From M0108 sp044228695 (GTDB taxonomy: Bacteria; Pseudomonadota; Gammaproteobacteria; Chromatiales; Chromatiaceae), in assembly GCA_044228695.1 (NCBI GenBank), contig JBGAUK010000007.1, positions 16,497 through 80,496 of the forward strand: a DNA stretch of 64,000 bases, given 5' to 3'. Made by a program: the position numbers and the translations under genes. Below the pieces are notes generated by a model. It did not search any database and had not been told where the DNA came from. It saw only the letters and a program-made list of their open reading frames with translations. Positions 28,777-38,395 of the stretch are shown here, one piece after another (the first letter of the stretch is position 1; every line of letters begins with the position of its first letter).

Positions 28777-29517
28777 TCAGCCGCCCGCCAGGGCGTCGGC
28801 CAGGCGCTGGCCTTCGGCGAAGTCCAGGGTGCCTTCGTAGATGGCCCTGCCGGTGATGGCGGCGTTGATACCGCTGGCGGCCACGGCGCAGAGGGCGCGA
28901 ATGTCATCCAGGTTGGTGATGCCCCCGGAGGCGATGACCGGGATGCGGATGGCCTCCGCCAGGGCGCGGGTGGCGGCCAGGTTGGGTCCGGTCATCATGC
29001 CGTCGCGGCCGATGTCGGTATAGACGATGGCGGTGACGCCGTCGCCCTCGAAGCGCCCCGCCAGTTCTTCCACCCGAAGATCGGTGATCTCGGCCCAGCC
29101 CTTGATGGCGACCTGACCTTCTCGGGCGTCCAGACCGACGATGACATGGCCGGGGAAGGCCCGGCAGGCGCGGGCGACGAAGGCTGGATCCTTGACCGCT
29201 TGAGTGCCTATGATGCAGTAGCTGACCCCGGCCTCCAGGTAGGCGGCGATAGTGGCCTCGTCGCGGATACCGCCGCCGACCTGGATCGGCAGGTCCGGAT
29301 AGGCGGCGGCGATGGCGCGGATGGCGGTGCCGTTGACCGGTTCGCCGGCAAAGGCACCGTTGAGGTCCACCAAGTGCAGGCGCCGAGCGCCGGCGTTTAC
29401 CCAACGGCCGGCAATCTGGACAGGATCGTCGGAGAAGATGGTCTCGTCTTCCATGCGGCCCTGGCGCAGCCGCACGCAGCGGCCATCCTTGAGGTCAATG
29501 GCGGGGATCAGGAGCAA
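28777..29517 (-). CDS. hisA: ProFAR isomerase HisA
   Basis: The TIM-barrel enzyme isomerises ProFAR to PRFAR. The 246-residue protein has the phosphate-binding loops GGGIRDEATI and ASGGITNLDDI, the N-terminal catalytic aspartate in IPAIDLKDGRCVRL and the central YTDIGRDGMMTGPN. The start is TTG 29517, supported by GAGG 9 bases upstream; no better ATG is in frame. HisF, usually next to it, is absent here. Confidence 0.94.
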   Translation of the reverse strand: MLLIPAIDLKDGRCVRLRQGRMEDETIFSDDPVQIAGRWVNAGARRLHLVDLNGAFAGEPVNGTAIRAIAAAYPDLPIQVGGGIRDEATIAAYLEAGVSYCIIGTQAVKDPAFVARACRAFPGHVIVGLDAREGQVAIKGWAEITDLRVEELAGRFEGDGVTAIVYTDIGRDGMMTGPNLAATRALAEAIRIPVIASGGITNLDDIRALCAVAASGINAAITGRAIYEGTLDFAEGQRLADALAGG

Positions 29518-29553
29518 GGGGAGTTACCTCGTGGCGGGGCCGATCGCGAAGCC

Positions 29554-30159
29554 TCACAGCGACCCCTTGGTGGAGGGCGTGATGCCGCTCATGCGCGGGT
29601 CTGGTTCCAGGGCCATGCGCAGGGCGCGGCCGAAGGCCTTGAAGATGGTTTCGGCCTGGTGATGGGCATTGTGCCCCCGCAGGTTGTCGATGTGCAGGGT
29701 CAGGGCGGCGTGGTTGACGAGGCCCTGAAAGAATTCCTGGAAGAGGTCCACGTCGAAGGCGCCGATCATGGCGCGGGTGAACTGGACCTGATAGCTCAAG
29801 CCAGGACGCCCTGAGAGGTCTACCACCACCCGGGAGAGCGCCTCGTCCAGGGGCACATAGGCATGGCCGTAGCGGCGGATGCCCTGCTTGTCGCCGACCG
29901 CGCGGGCCAGGGCCTGACCGAGGGTGATGCCGATGTCCTCGGCCGTGTGGTGGGCGTCAATGTGCAAGTCGCCCTCGGCCTCGATCTCCAGATCGATGAG
30001 TCCGTGACGCGCTACCTGGTCGAGCATGTGCTCCAGGAAGGGCAGGCCCGTCTTGAACCGCGACCGGCCGGTCCCATCCAGATCGACACTGACCCGGATG
30101 CGGGTCTCCAGGGTATGACGTTCGACGAGGGCGCGGCGGTTGGGAATGGCTGCTGGCAC
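29554..30159 (-). CDS. hisB: Imidazoleglycerol-phosphate dehydratase HisB
   Basis: HisB dehydrates imidazole glycerol phosphate. The 201-residue protein is the monofunctional form. The two manganese-binding histidine motifs are intact: HIDAHHTAEDIG and RGHNAHHQAETIFKAFGRAL, plus PFLEHMLDQVARHG. The start appears to be GTG 30159. It is the first of four minus-strand his genes, with a 36-base gap to hisA where hisH is normally found. Confidence 0.95.
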   Translation of the reverse strand: MPAAIPNRRALVERHTLETRIRVSVDLDGTGRSRFKTGLPFLEHMLDQVARHGLIDLEIEAEGDLHIDAHHTAEDIGITLGQALARAVGDKQGIRRYGHAYVPLDEALSRVVVDLSGRPGLSYQVQFTRAMIGAFDVDLFQEFFQGLVNHAALTLHIDNLRGHNAHHQAETIFKAFGRALRMALEPDPRMSGITPSTKGSL

Positions 30160-30278
30160 GGGTTATCTTTCGACGAAGGGTTGGCAGGGGCGCCTATTAA
30201 ACCATAGGCGGGGAGCCTCCGGCTGTTCCATCGCCCGGGCCAGGGCGCGGAAGCATGGCGTTACCCGCCTCCGACCGG

Positions 30279-30716
30279 TCAGGTTTCCAACCAAAAGGTC
30301 ACGGGCCCATCATTGACCAGGCTCACCCGCATGTCGGCGCCAAAGCGCCCGGCCGCGACCTGGGCATGGCGAGCCCGGGCCGACGCCAGGAGCAGATCGA
30401 AGAGGCGGCGACCCTCATCCGGTGGCGCGGCGGCGGTGAAGCTGGCGCGGGTCCCCTTGCGGGTATCCGCCGCCAGGGTGAACTGGGGGACCAGCAGCAG
30501 GCCCCCGCCCAGGTCCCTCAGGCTCAGGTTCATGCGGCCCCTGGCGTCGGGAAAGACCCGATAGCCCAGCAGGCGTTCGAGGAGTCGCCCGGCCCGGCGG
30601 GCGTCATCCCCCTGTTGCACCCCGACCAGTACCAGCAGCCCCTGACCAATGGCCCCCACCGTCTCGTTGGCGACCTCGACCCGCGCCTCGGTCACGCGTT
30701 GCAGTAGTCCGATCAT
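30279..30716 (-). CDS. dtd: D-aminoacyl-tRNA deacylase
   Basis: Dtd hydrolyses D-amino acids (and glycine) mischarged on tRNA. The 145-residue length is normal. The active-site motifs VPQFTLAADTRKGTRASF (SQxxL-type) and NDGPVTFWLE (GP-type) are both present, as is the N-terminal MIGLLQRVTEARVEV. It stands between hisB and the peptidase gene on the same strand. Confidence 0.95.
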   Translation of the reverse strand: MIGLLQRVTEARVEVANETVGAIGQGLLVLVGVQQGDDARRAGRLLERLLGYRVFPDARGRMNLSLRDLGGGLLLVPQFTLAADTRKGTRASFTAAAPPDEGRRLFDLLLASARARHAQVAAGRFGADMRVSLVNDGPVTFWLET

Positions 30717-30778
30717 GGCGCTATCCAGCTGGGTTCTGGGTTCACCGGGGAGTGTGTGACAGGGAACTCGGCAGGGGT

Positions 30779-31729
30779 TCAGGGCCTGGCAAAGCGGTCT
30801 GTAGCCGCGACGAGGGCAGCGCGGGTGCCGGCCTCGAAGGCCGAATGGCCCGCGTCCGGCACCACGACCAGTTCCGCGCCGGGCCAGGCCTGGTGGAGTT
30901 CCCAGGCCGAGCGCATGGGGCAGATGAGGTCATAGCGCCCCTGGACGATGACGCCGGGGATCCCGGCGAGGCGCTGGGCATCCCGCAAGAGTTGCGCCGG
31001 CTCCAGGAAGGCCTGGTTGACGAAGTAATGGCACTCGATGCGCGCCAGGGCGAGGGCAAAGTGGGCGCCGGCGAACTGATGTTGCAGGTGGGGATTTTCC
31101 AGCAGGGTAGCGGTTCGGCCCTCCCAGAGGGACCAGGCCTTGGCGGCGGCCAGGCGGGCGATCTCGTTATCCCCGGTAAGGCGTCTGTGATAGGCATGGA
31201 GGAGATCCTGGCGCTCCTCCGGTGGAATGGGGGCCAGAAAATCCTGCCACCAGTCCGGGAAGACCCACCGGGCGCCATCCTGATAGAACCAGGCAATCTC
31301 CTCCGGCCGGCAGAGAAAGACACCGCGCACAATCAAGGCGGAGACCCGCTCGGGGTGGGTCTCGGCATAGGCCAGGGCGAGGGTCGAGCCCCAGGAGCCG
31401 CCAAAGACCAGCCAGGAGGCAATGCCCAGGCGCTCGCGGATGCGCTCCATGTCCGCGACCAGATGCCAGGTGCTGTTGTTGGCTAATTCGGCGTGGGGTC
31501 GCGAGTGCCCCGCGCCGCGCTGGTCGAAAAGGATGATGCGATAGCGTTCTGGATCAAAGAAACGCCGATGGACCGGATCGCAACCCGCCCCGGGTCCGCC
31601 ATGCAGGAAGACGGCGGGCAGGCCTTGGGGGTTGCCGCATTCCTCCAGGTAAATAACATGACCCTCCACCGCCAACCGCTGGCTAGCGTAGGGCTCGATC
31701 GGGGGATAAAGGTCCAGTGATATCGCCAT
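30779..31729 (-). CDS. pip: Proline iminopeptidase (alpha/beta hydrolase)
   Basis: A cytoplasmic S33-family enzyme releasing N-terminal proline from peptides. The 316-residue protein has the oxyanion motif HGGPG (residues 43-47), nucleophile S112 in GGSWGST, Asp267 in GRYDLICP and His295 in AGHSAFE, a complete catalytic triad. ATG 31729 gives MAISLDLYPPIEPY. A TTG 30 bases upstream is unlikely. A neighbouring dtd gene is common in this group. Confidence 0.93.
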   Translation of the reverse strand: MAISLDLYPPIEPYASQRLAVEGHVIYLEECGNPQGLPAVFLHGGPGAGCDPVHRRFFDPERYRIILFDQRGAGHSRPHAELANNSTWHLVADMERIRERLGIASWLVFGGSWGSTLALAYAETHPERVSALIVRGVFLCRPEEIAWFYQDGARWVFPDWWQDFLAPIPPEERQDLLHAYHRRLTGDNEIARLAAAKAWSLWEGRTATLLENPHLQHQFAGAHFALALARIECHYFVNQAFLEPAQLLRDAQRLAGIPGVIVQGRYDLICPMRSAWELHQAWPGAELVVVPDAGHSAFEAGTRAALVAATDRFARP

Positions 31730-31896
31730 GGTCTTGGGCCTGACAAGAATTGGGGCCAAGCATAAGGGGCCGGGTGGCGGCTCGCAAGGAATAGGCGCTG
31801 GAGAACCAGGTCTGAAGCCCGGCCCTGGATGCCAACAGGGGGTTGGGCGAGTAGCATGAGGGCCAGAGTCCAGGTCAGACGGTGGGGTGTTCGGAT

Positions 31897-32715
31897 ATGA
31901 GGGTCAAGATACGACGAATGAGACGGGGGCGCCGGGTGCTCGGGCCCATGGCAGCTCATGGGCACCGGCCCCTGGCTTGCTGGCTAGGGGCTCTTATGAC
32001 GGTCCTGATGTCGGTACCGGCATGGGCGGCCACCGCCTTCTCCATCGAGCATCGGGAGACCCAATTCGATGTCTATCGTCTGGAAAAAGGCGAGGAGCAG
32101 GCCCTGCGCCTTTTCTGGAAGCGTCCCGATGGCACCCCCTACGCCAGCCTGTACGCCCTGCGCCAGGACCTGGCGGCGCGGGGGGAGCTACTGGCATTCG
32201 CGGTAAACGGCGGTATCTATTCGCGGGAAATGGCGCCCCTGGGCCTTTACATCCAGGATGGCGAGACGCTGGCGCCCCTCAACCGGGGTGGGGGAGGGGG
32301 TAACTTCTTTCTAAAGCCCAACGGCGTTTTTTATATTACCGACCAGGGTGCCCAGGTGGTGATGGCGGATACCTATCAGCCCGCGGGCCGGGTGCTCCTG
32401 GCCATCCAGTCAGGGCCCATGCTCGTCATCAAGGGCGAACTCCATCCGCGCTTCATCCCCGACTACGAGAGCCGCTATGTGCGCAATGGGGTGGGTGTGG
32501 ATCGCGCGGGTCGGGTGGTCTTTGCGATTTCTGACGGCGAGGTCAATTTCCATGACTTTGGCACCTTGTTCAGGGACCGTCTCGACTGCCCCAACGCCCT
32601 CTATCTCGATGGTCAAATCTCCGGGATGTATCTACCCGAGTTGAACCACTACGCCCTCTGGGCCTGGCGCCCCCTGGTCTCCATCATTGGACTTGCCCGG
32701 CCAGCGGGTCAATAA
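31897..32715 (+). CDS. Exported phosphodiester glycosidase-like (NAGPA/DUF2233) protein
   Basis: The 272-residue protein has a long basic N-terminus, then a Sec signal with cleavage expected after PAWA (about residue 44). The mature part resembles the phosphodiester glycosidase (NAGPA) domain: LLAFAVNGGIYSREMAPLGL, QSGPMLVIKGELHPRF, RNGVGVDRAGRVVFAISDGE and CPNALYLDGQISGMY. Related proteins act on sugar phosphodiesters; the substrate here is unknown. The start could also be a later ATG (31918 or 31948). It probably acts in the periplasm. Confidence 0.8.
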   Translation: MRVKIRRMRRGRRVLGPMAAHGHRPLACWLGALMTVLMSVPAWAATAFSIEHRETQFDVYRLEKGEEQALRLFWKRPDGTPYASLYALRQDLAARGELLAFAVNGGIYSREMAPLGLYIQDGETLAPLNRGGGGGNFFLKPNGVFYITDQGAQVVMADTYQPAGRVLLAIQSGPMLVIKGELHPRFIPDYESRYVRNGVGVDRAGRVVFAISDGEVNFHDFGTLFRDRLDCPNALYLDGQISGMYLPELNHYALWAWRPLVSIIGLARPAGQ

Positions 32716-32852
32716 GGCGTGATTTGCGGTTGGGGGGACCCGGCCCCGCTTGGCCGTTAAGCACGGGTGACGGTGGCGGACTTGGAGAATTGAGTCAGGC
32801 TTGCCATACTGGGCTCACTCCTCTATCTCTTCAAACCGAGGCGCTGCCTGGC

Positions 32853-33764
32853 ATGACCCTGTCCCCCCCTGGAAGCCTGCGCTGGATTTTGGTGTTAATC
32901 CTCCTGATATCCGCGTCCGCTTGGGCGCAGACGAAAGTTCCCATCGGACCCGAGTTGGAGCGCCTGTCCGCGGCCCATGGTTTTACCGTGGTCGGCTTGT
33001 CGGTAACGGGCGAGGCCGTCGGCCGGGCAGGCACGGAGGATATTTATCCCCGGCTGCGCAAGCTGTTGGTGGATTTCGATCACATCATCGTGCAGGCCCC
33101 CGGGGGCGGGATTGAACGCGTCATCATCCTGGGCGAGAAGACGGCCTATGTTCCTCCAACACCGCCGGTCACCGCTGGGGGAGCCACCGGTACGGGTCAC
33201 ATCGAACTCAAGACTTCGCGTCGGGGGACCCAGCACGCGGTCCAGGTCTCCCTGGAGGGGGAGGGTGGCAAGCGGGTGTCGCGGGAGTTGCTGGTGGATA
33301 CGGGGGCGGATTTCCTGGTCCTGCCATCTTCCCTGCTGGGGGCCCTGGGCATCCCCGCCGATGGCCTGCGTCCCAGCGAGATGCAGACCGCCAATGGCAA
33401 GGTCCAGGCGCGGATTGGCAGCCTGCCCGCCATCTGGCTGGGTCAAAACCGGATCGAAAATGTCCGTGCCGCCTTTCTTGAGGACGCCAAGCTGGGCAAC
33501 AGCGGTCTCCTGGGAATGAGCGTACTGAGCCGCTTTACCCTCACCATCGACGACAAGGCGGGACGCTTGACCCTGGACCCCAAGGGGGGCACAAGGCCGG
33601 GCCCGCCGGGAGAGGTAGTGGCCGAGGGGGCCCCGGGAGGGGGGCAAGGTACCGAGCCGGGAATCGAACCCGTGCCCGAAGCGGTAGTGTCCGCGCCGGA
33701 GCCGCCCGCGGAGCCAACACCCGAGGGGTCTCCCGAGGGCGGCGTTCAGGTTCCGGTCAGATAG
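32853..33764 (+). CDS. Exported retroviral-type (clan AA) aspartic protease
   Basis: A 303-residue protein. ATG 32853 gives a signal peptide (RWILVLILLISASAWAQ). Residues about 110-245 form a single retropepsin-like domain with the catalytic motif D149-T-G in ELLVDTGADFLVLPSSLLGALG and the later GLLGMSVLSRFTLTID. Such single-domain proteases act as dimers. The C-terminal ~55 residues are Pro/Glu/Gly-rich and probably disordered. The physiological substrate is unknown. It follows the glycosidase-like gene by 137 bases on the same strand. Confidence 0.85.
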   Translation: MTLSPPGSLRWILVLILLISASAWAQTKVPIGPELERLSAAHGFTVVGLSVTGEAVGRAGTEDIYPRLRKLLVDFDHIIVQAPGGGIERVIILGEKTAYVPPTPPVTAGGATGTGHIELKTSRRGTQHAVQVSLEGEGGKRVSRELLVDTGADFLVLPSSLLGALGIPADGLRPSEMQTANGKVQARIGSLPAIWLGQNRIENVRAAFLEDAKLGNSGLLGMSVLSRFTLTIDDKAGRLTLDPKGGTRPGPPGEVVAEGAPGGGQGTEPGIEPVPEAVVSAPEPPAEPTPEGSPEGGVQVPVR

Positions 33765-33789
33765 GCTGACCAGCCTTCATCAATCCTAC

Positions 33790-34077
33790 TCAGCCCTCGT
33801 CCACCCACTGCTGCAGGGCGGTGATCAGGGTCTGAGCCTGGGCACGGCTGGAAATATTGAATTTGGACTGCTGCTGATATTGCCCGTTGCGCTTCTGATA
33901 GCGGCGAATGCTGTATTTCTCGGGGCCATAAGCCTCCTTGGCCCGGTCCCAATCCCGATAGCGAAAGAGGATGGTGGTCCAGGCCCCGCGGGAGAGGATG
34001 GCCTTGTCAATTTCCTGGACGGTCTCGATGCCGTCGTCCGTGTAGCTCACCGTCAATTCGTCGATGGTTTCCGCCAT
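33790..34077 (-). CDS. Conserved-looking hypothetical protein, 95 residues
   Basis: The ATG at 34077 gives MAETIDELTVSYTDDGIETVQEI. The protein is rich in charged and aromatic residues (TTILFRYRDWDRAKEAYGP, SIRRYQKRNGQYQQQSKFNI), has no signal or membrane segment and looks like a small alpha/beta protein. I do not recognise the family. It starts 10 bases after the ankyrin gene and is convergent with the protease gene. The frame reaching further upstream only overlaps the ankyrin gene. Confidence 0.75.
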   Translation of the reverse strand: MAETIDELTVSYTDDGIETVQEIDKAILSRGAWTTILFRYRDWDRAKEAYGPEKYSIRRYQKRNGQYQQQSKFNISSRAQAQTLITALQQWVDEG

Positions 34078-34087
34078 GGGTGGGTCT

Positions 34088-34786
34088 CTAGGGTTCTTGA
34101 GGCTGTTGATGGGCCGGCGACAAGCTCGCGCCGAAAGAGGCCAGGAGGGCGGCGATGTCGCGCCGGCGGTTGGCGTTGGCAAGGGCCAGGGGCGTTCTGC
34201 CCTGGGCATCGGTCAGGTTGACCTCGGCGCCGAGGGCGATCAGGCGTTTGACGACCAAGATCTGGCCGCCTGATACGGCATGATGCAGGAGTCGCGCCCC
34301 GGATGCATCCGGGGCGTTGACATCGGCCCCCTGGGCAACCACCAGGGCCAGGACATCGCGATCCGCTACGCCCTCTGCCACGAGCTGCGTTAGCAGGGCC
34401 TGAGGGTCCTCCTGGCCGCCCTGTCGGAAGAGGACGCGGGCGGTCTGGGCCTTGCCGGCGAGCAAGGCGGCCTGCAGCGGGGTGCGCTGGCGGGCGTCCC
34501 GGACATCCGTGGCGGCGCTATGCTTGAGGAGCTCCTCGACGACCACCAGGTGACCGCGCTTGGCGGCCACATGCAGGGGATAGTCCCCGTCCGCCCCCGG
34601 CTGATTGATATTCGTGCCCCAATGCAGGTGGCGCTTGATCTGATCCAGATCACCCACCTGGATGGCCCGATAGAGGTTGATAGTGGGTTCGGGAGGCTGG
34701 CCACAGGCTATCATCAGCATCGCCACCAGATATAGGCAACTCAGTCGTGAAAGATAATGGAGGGCCAAGTTGGGCTGGATGTTCAT
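34088..34786 (-). CDS. Ankyrin-repeat lipoprotein
   Basis: The 232-residue protein starts with a lipoprotein signal ending in the lipobox MIAC near residue 28, so it is probably anchored to a membrane facing the periplasm. Ankyrin repeats follow, seen as DGDYPLHVAAKRGHLVVVEELL, RQRTPLQAALLAGKAQTARVL, GARLLHHAVSGGQILVVKRLI and QGRTPLALANANRRRDIAALL. Ankyrin repeats bind proteins; the partner is unknown. It is followed after 10 bases by the 95-residue gene, probably one operon. Confidence 0.85.
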   Translation of the reverse strand: MNIQPNLALHYLSRLSCLYLVAMLMIACGQPPEPTINLYRAIQVGDLDQIKRHLHWGTNINQPGADGDYPLHVAAKRGHLVVVEELLKHSAATDVRDARQRTPLQAALLAGKAQTARVLFRQGGQEDPQALLTQLVAEGVADRDVLALVVAQGADVNAPDASGARLLHHAVSGGQILVVKRLIALGAEVNLTDAQGRTPLALANANRRRDIAALLASFGASLSPAHQQPQEP

Positions 34787-34861
34787 GGGAAGGGATCTTA
34801 AGCCCCTAGCTTCCAGGCTCGCAACCGCGAAACCTGGCCAAATGTGCTACCTTTGTCCGCT

Positions 34862-35233
34862 ATGTTCAGCAAGATCTTCATCACCCTGGCGGTCATTCTC
34901 GGTATCTACTGGGTGATACGCACCCGCCGCCGCCGGGGCGGTGGCCAGGCCGCGGGTTCCCAATCTCCTCCTCAACCCCCGATGATCTCTCGGGAGAGAG
35001 TCCGGGCCTTGGCCTATGGTTTGCTGGTCGCCATGGTTAGTGGCAGTTTGCTGTGGCTCTATTGGGACTGGGAAGCGGGTCGCGGAGTGGTTTCGGTCCA
35101 GGTGATCAACGCCAATACGGGGGCTATCGTTATTTACCAGGCCCGCCGTGCGGATGTGGCGGGTCGTCATTTCACCACCCTGGATGGCCGCCGGGTCGTG
35201 CTGGCCGAGGTGGAGCGCCTGGTGCTGGAGTGA
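34862..35233 (+). CDS. Two-helix membrane protein of unknown function
   Basis: A 123-residue protein starting at ATG 34862 (MFSKIFITLAVILGIYWVIR). One helix spans about residues 4-19, then an Arg/Gly/Pro-rich linker and a second helix near residues 51-68 (LAYGLLVAMVSGSLLWLYWD). The C-terminal ~50 residues (VSVQVINANTGAIVIYQARR) look like a small beta domain outside the membrane. I do not recognise the family. It is divergent from the ankyrin gene. Confidence 0.7.
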   Translation: MFSKIFITLAVILGIYWVIRTRRRRGGGQAAGSQSPPQPPMISRERVRALAYGLLVAMVSGSLLWLYWDWEAGRGVVSVQVINANTGAIVIYQARRADVAGRHFTTLDGRRVVLAEVERLVLE

Positions 35234-35261
35234 GAGAGGCCCCGCTATCCGCTCAGCAGCC

Positions 35262-35813
35262 TCAATCCGTTGTGACCGGTCCGAGGTTGAAGGCCAGCGA
35301 CAGGCGCTGTTCCTGGCTCTGGTTCACCTCTACCCGGTGAGGCAGCGAGGGCGGGAAGAAGAGGAAATGTCCGGCCTTGGGCATCATGCGCGTCGTCAGT
35401 TGCCCGTCCAGCAGGACGAGTTCGCCGGATTGGTCAGGCACTTGGATGTAGTAGACGCCAGAGAGGAGTTCGTCGTTCTCGTCATGATTGTGGACGCTGG
35501 TGCCTTGTCCTGGCCATTGGGCGTTAAACCAGAAGCCCAGGCGCAGGGGGTGGTGGCCATAATTCAGGATGGTGCGGGCGCAGGTCTCGGCATGGCCCAG
35601 CACCCGATCCAGTGCGGGGATGCGCTGACGTTCCAGATAGAGGTTTTCGAAGCGACCGCCGAAAAAGTGGGTGCGGGAAGAAAAGTCAGCCGCTTCCAAT
35701 TCGTTAAAGGTCGCCAGGATGCGGCGGTTGATGTCCTCGGCTTCCGGCAACTGACTGCCGTGGATGGGGGTGCTGGTCCAGAATCTGGGTGAGGTGGTTT
35801 GGCGGGCGGTCAT
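35262..35813 (-). CDS. Putative 2OG-Fe(II) oxygenase-like protein
   Basis: The 183-residue protein resembles the short bacterial family of putative 2-oxoglutarate/iron oxygenases. It has a double-stranded beta-helix pattern with SVHNHDENDELLSGVYYIQVP (metal candidates H108 or H110 and D111), FFPPSLPHRVEVN (H159) and R170 as a possible 2-oxoglutarate ligand. The substrate is unknown. It is a single minus-strand gene with 28 bases to the convergent membrane protein. Confidence 0.75.
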   Translation of the reverse strand: MTARQTTSPRFWTSTPIHGSQLPEAEDINRRILATFNELEAADFSSRTHFFGGRFENLYLERQRIPALDRVLGHAETCARTILNYGHHPLRLGFWFNAQWPGQGTSVHNHDENDELLSGVYYIQVPDQSGELVLLDGQLTTRMMPKAGHFLFFPPSLPHRVEVNQSQEQRLSLAFNLGPVTTD

Positions 35814-35933
35814 GGTGACTCTCTTTTAACCTCGATGCTCATGGCTAAGCGGCCAAAGCCCCTTATCAGCCGGAATTTTGCGTGATTAGTACTCAATTGG
35901 CCTTCTTCTCGATAAAACATCGGCGTCATGGGA

Positions 35934-35962
35934 TTGTCAAGGTCCCCAATATCGCCTATGTT
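35934..35962 (+). promoter_or_regulatory. Candidate promoter of the HhH/Lys-rich gene
   Basis: TTGTCA (35934-35939), a 17-base spacer and TATGTT (35957-35962), 46 bases before the start codon. The region is markedly AT-rich for this genome. Confidence 0.5.
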
Positions 35963-36008
35963 GCTCACTTTGCCCACGAATAACCAACACTACCCTTGAG
36001 AGGATTGC

Positions 36009-36629
36009 ATGGCTAAGTTCATTACTTCGCTTCCAGGTGTTGGCGGGGCCACGGCCGCCATCCTGAACAAGCATGGGTTCCGCGTTGTCGAGGACATCGC
36101 CAACGCCAGCCCCGAGGCCTTGTCCGCCGTCCCCGGCTTTCGTGCCAGCCGCGCGGCCAAGATTATAGCGGCCGCCCGGGCCATCTTGGTCGAGGATCAG
36201 GCCGTCAAGACCCCCGAGGTCAAGAAGTCACCCAGGGCTAAGCCCGTGGTTCAGGCGGCCGAGTCCAAGGCCGATATGGCGGAGGCGAAGGCCCCCAAGG
36301 TCAAAGCCCCCAAGTCGCCTAAACCGCCTAAGGAAGAGGCCCCGGTTGTCGTCGAGGTCAAGGAGAAGCCTGCCAAGGTCGCCAAGACGGTTGTGGAAGA
36401 TACGCCCAAAGTGAAGACGCCTAAAGCCCCCAAGGCCCCCAAGTTCGAGGCAGCGAAGCCCCTGGTGGTCGATCTTAAGCCGGCCAAGTCCGAAAAGAAG
36501 GCTAAGGACCACAAACCTAAGGTTAAGAAGGCGAAGGAGCCCACGGCCGTCCAGATCGAGAATAAAGAAAAGACGACCAAATCCGACAAGACCGTGAAGA
36601 TGGCGGGCAAGGGTAAGAAGACCAAGTAA
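36009..36629 (+). CDS. Helix-hairpin-helix protein with histone H1-like Lys/Pro/Ala tail
   Basis: In the 206-residue protein, residues 1-60 hold two helix-hairpin-helix motifs (LPGVGGATAAILNKHGF at 8-24 and VPGFRASRAAKII at 41-53), a fold that binds DNA backbone. Residues 61-206 are a low-complexity Lys/Pro/Ala/Val tail with KxPKxPK-like runs ending GKGKKTK, as in histone H1-like bacterial proteins. A nucleoid-organising or DNA-repair role is inferred, not shown. The ribosome binding site GAGAGGA and the proposed promoter suggest good expression. Confidence 0.85.
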   Translation: MAKFITSLPGVGGATAAILNKHGFRVVEDIANASPEALSAVPGFRASRAAKIIAAARAILVEDQAVKTPEVKKSPRAKPVVQAAESKADMAEAKAPKVKAPKSPKPPKEEAPVVVEVKEKPAKVAKTVVEDTPKVKTPKAPKAPKFEAAKPLVVDLKPAKSEKKAKDHKPKVKKAKEPTAVQIENKEKTTKSDKTVKMAGKGKKTK

Positions 36630-36740
36630 TGTACGCGGCCCGGGTGTGACACTGGCTCGCCCGGCGACGTAAAATCCTTGTCCCCGGCCAGGCGCTTTAC
36701 GGTCCCATCAGGGGTGGTCCTGGCCAATGTTACCTTTTGC

Positions 36741-36817
36741 GCCCTCGTAGCTCAGTAGGATAGAGCGATCGCCTCCTAAGCGGTAGGTCACAGGTTCAAA
36801 TCCTGTCGAGGGCACCA
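36741..36817 (+). tRNA. tRNA-Arg (anticodon CCT)
   Basis: The full cloverleaf is readable in 77 bases. The acceptor GCCCTCG/CGAGGGC has an encoded CCA (36815-36817). D stem GCTC/GAGC, anticodon stem ATCGC/GCGGT with loop CTCCTAA (anticodon CCT at 36775-36777) and a T-arm around GGTTCAAATCC complete it. It decodes AGG. No integrase or second half-site is seen nearby. Confidence 0.97.
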
Positions 36818-36876
36818 ATTACTTATAAATCAATGAGTTATGCGGATATCCCTGCCTAGGTTACCCCTTGGCCGAT

Positions 36877-38274
<1,398 letters not shown>

Positions 38275-38395
38275 CTGTACACTGCCCCCTTATCCTAAAG
38301 TGGTCCGCCTGAGCCGCGGGGCGTTTCCGCACTCCGCGGCTTCTGGCATCGCTTCACGTTTCATGTTCGAACAAGTATCCCACCAGGAGATCCCC

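Noticed and set aside
36741..36817. tRNA-Arg as an attachment site for a mobile element
   Set aside because: No integrase, direct repeat of the tRNA 3' end or change in composition is seen downstream.
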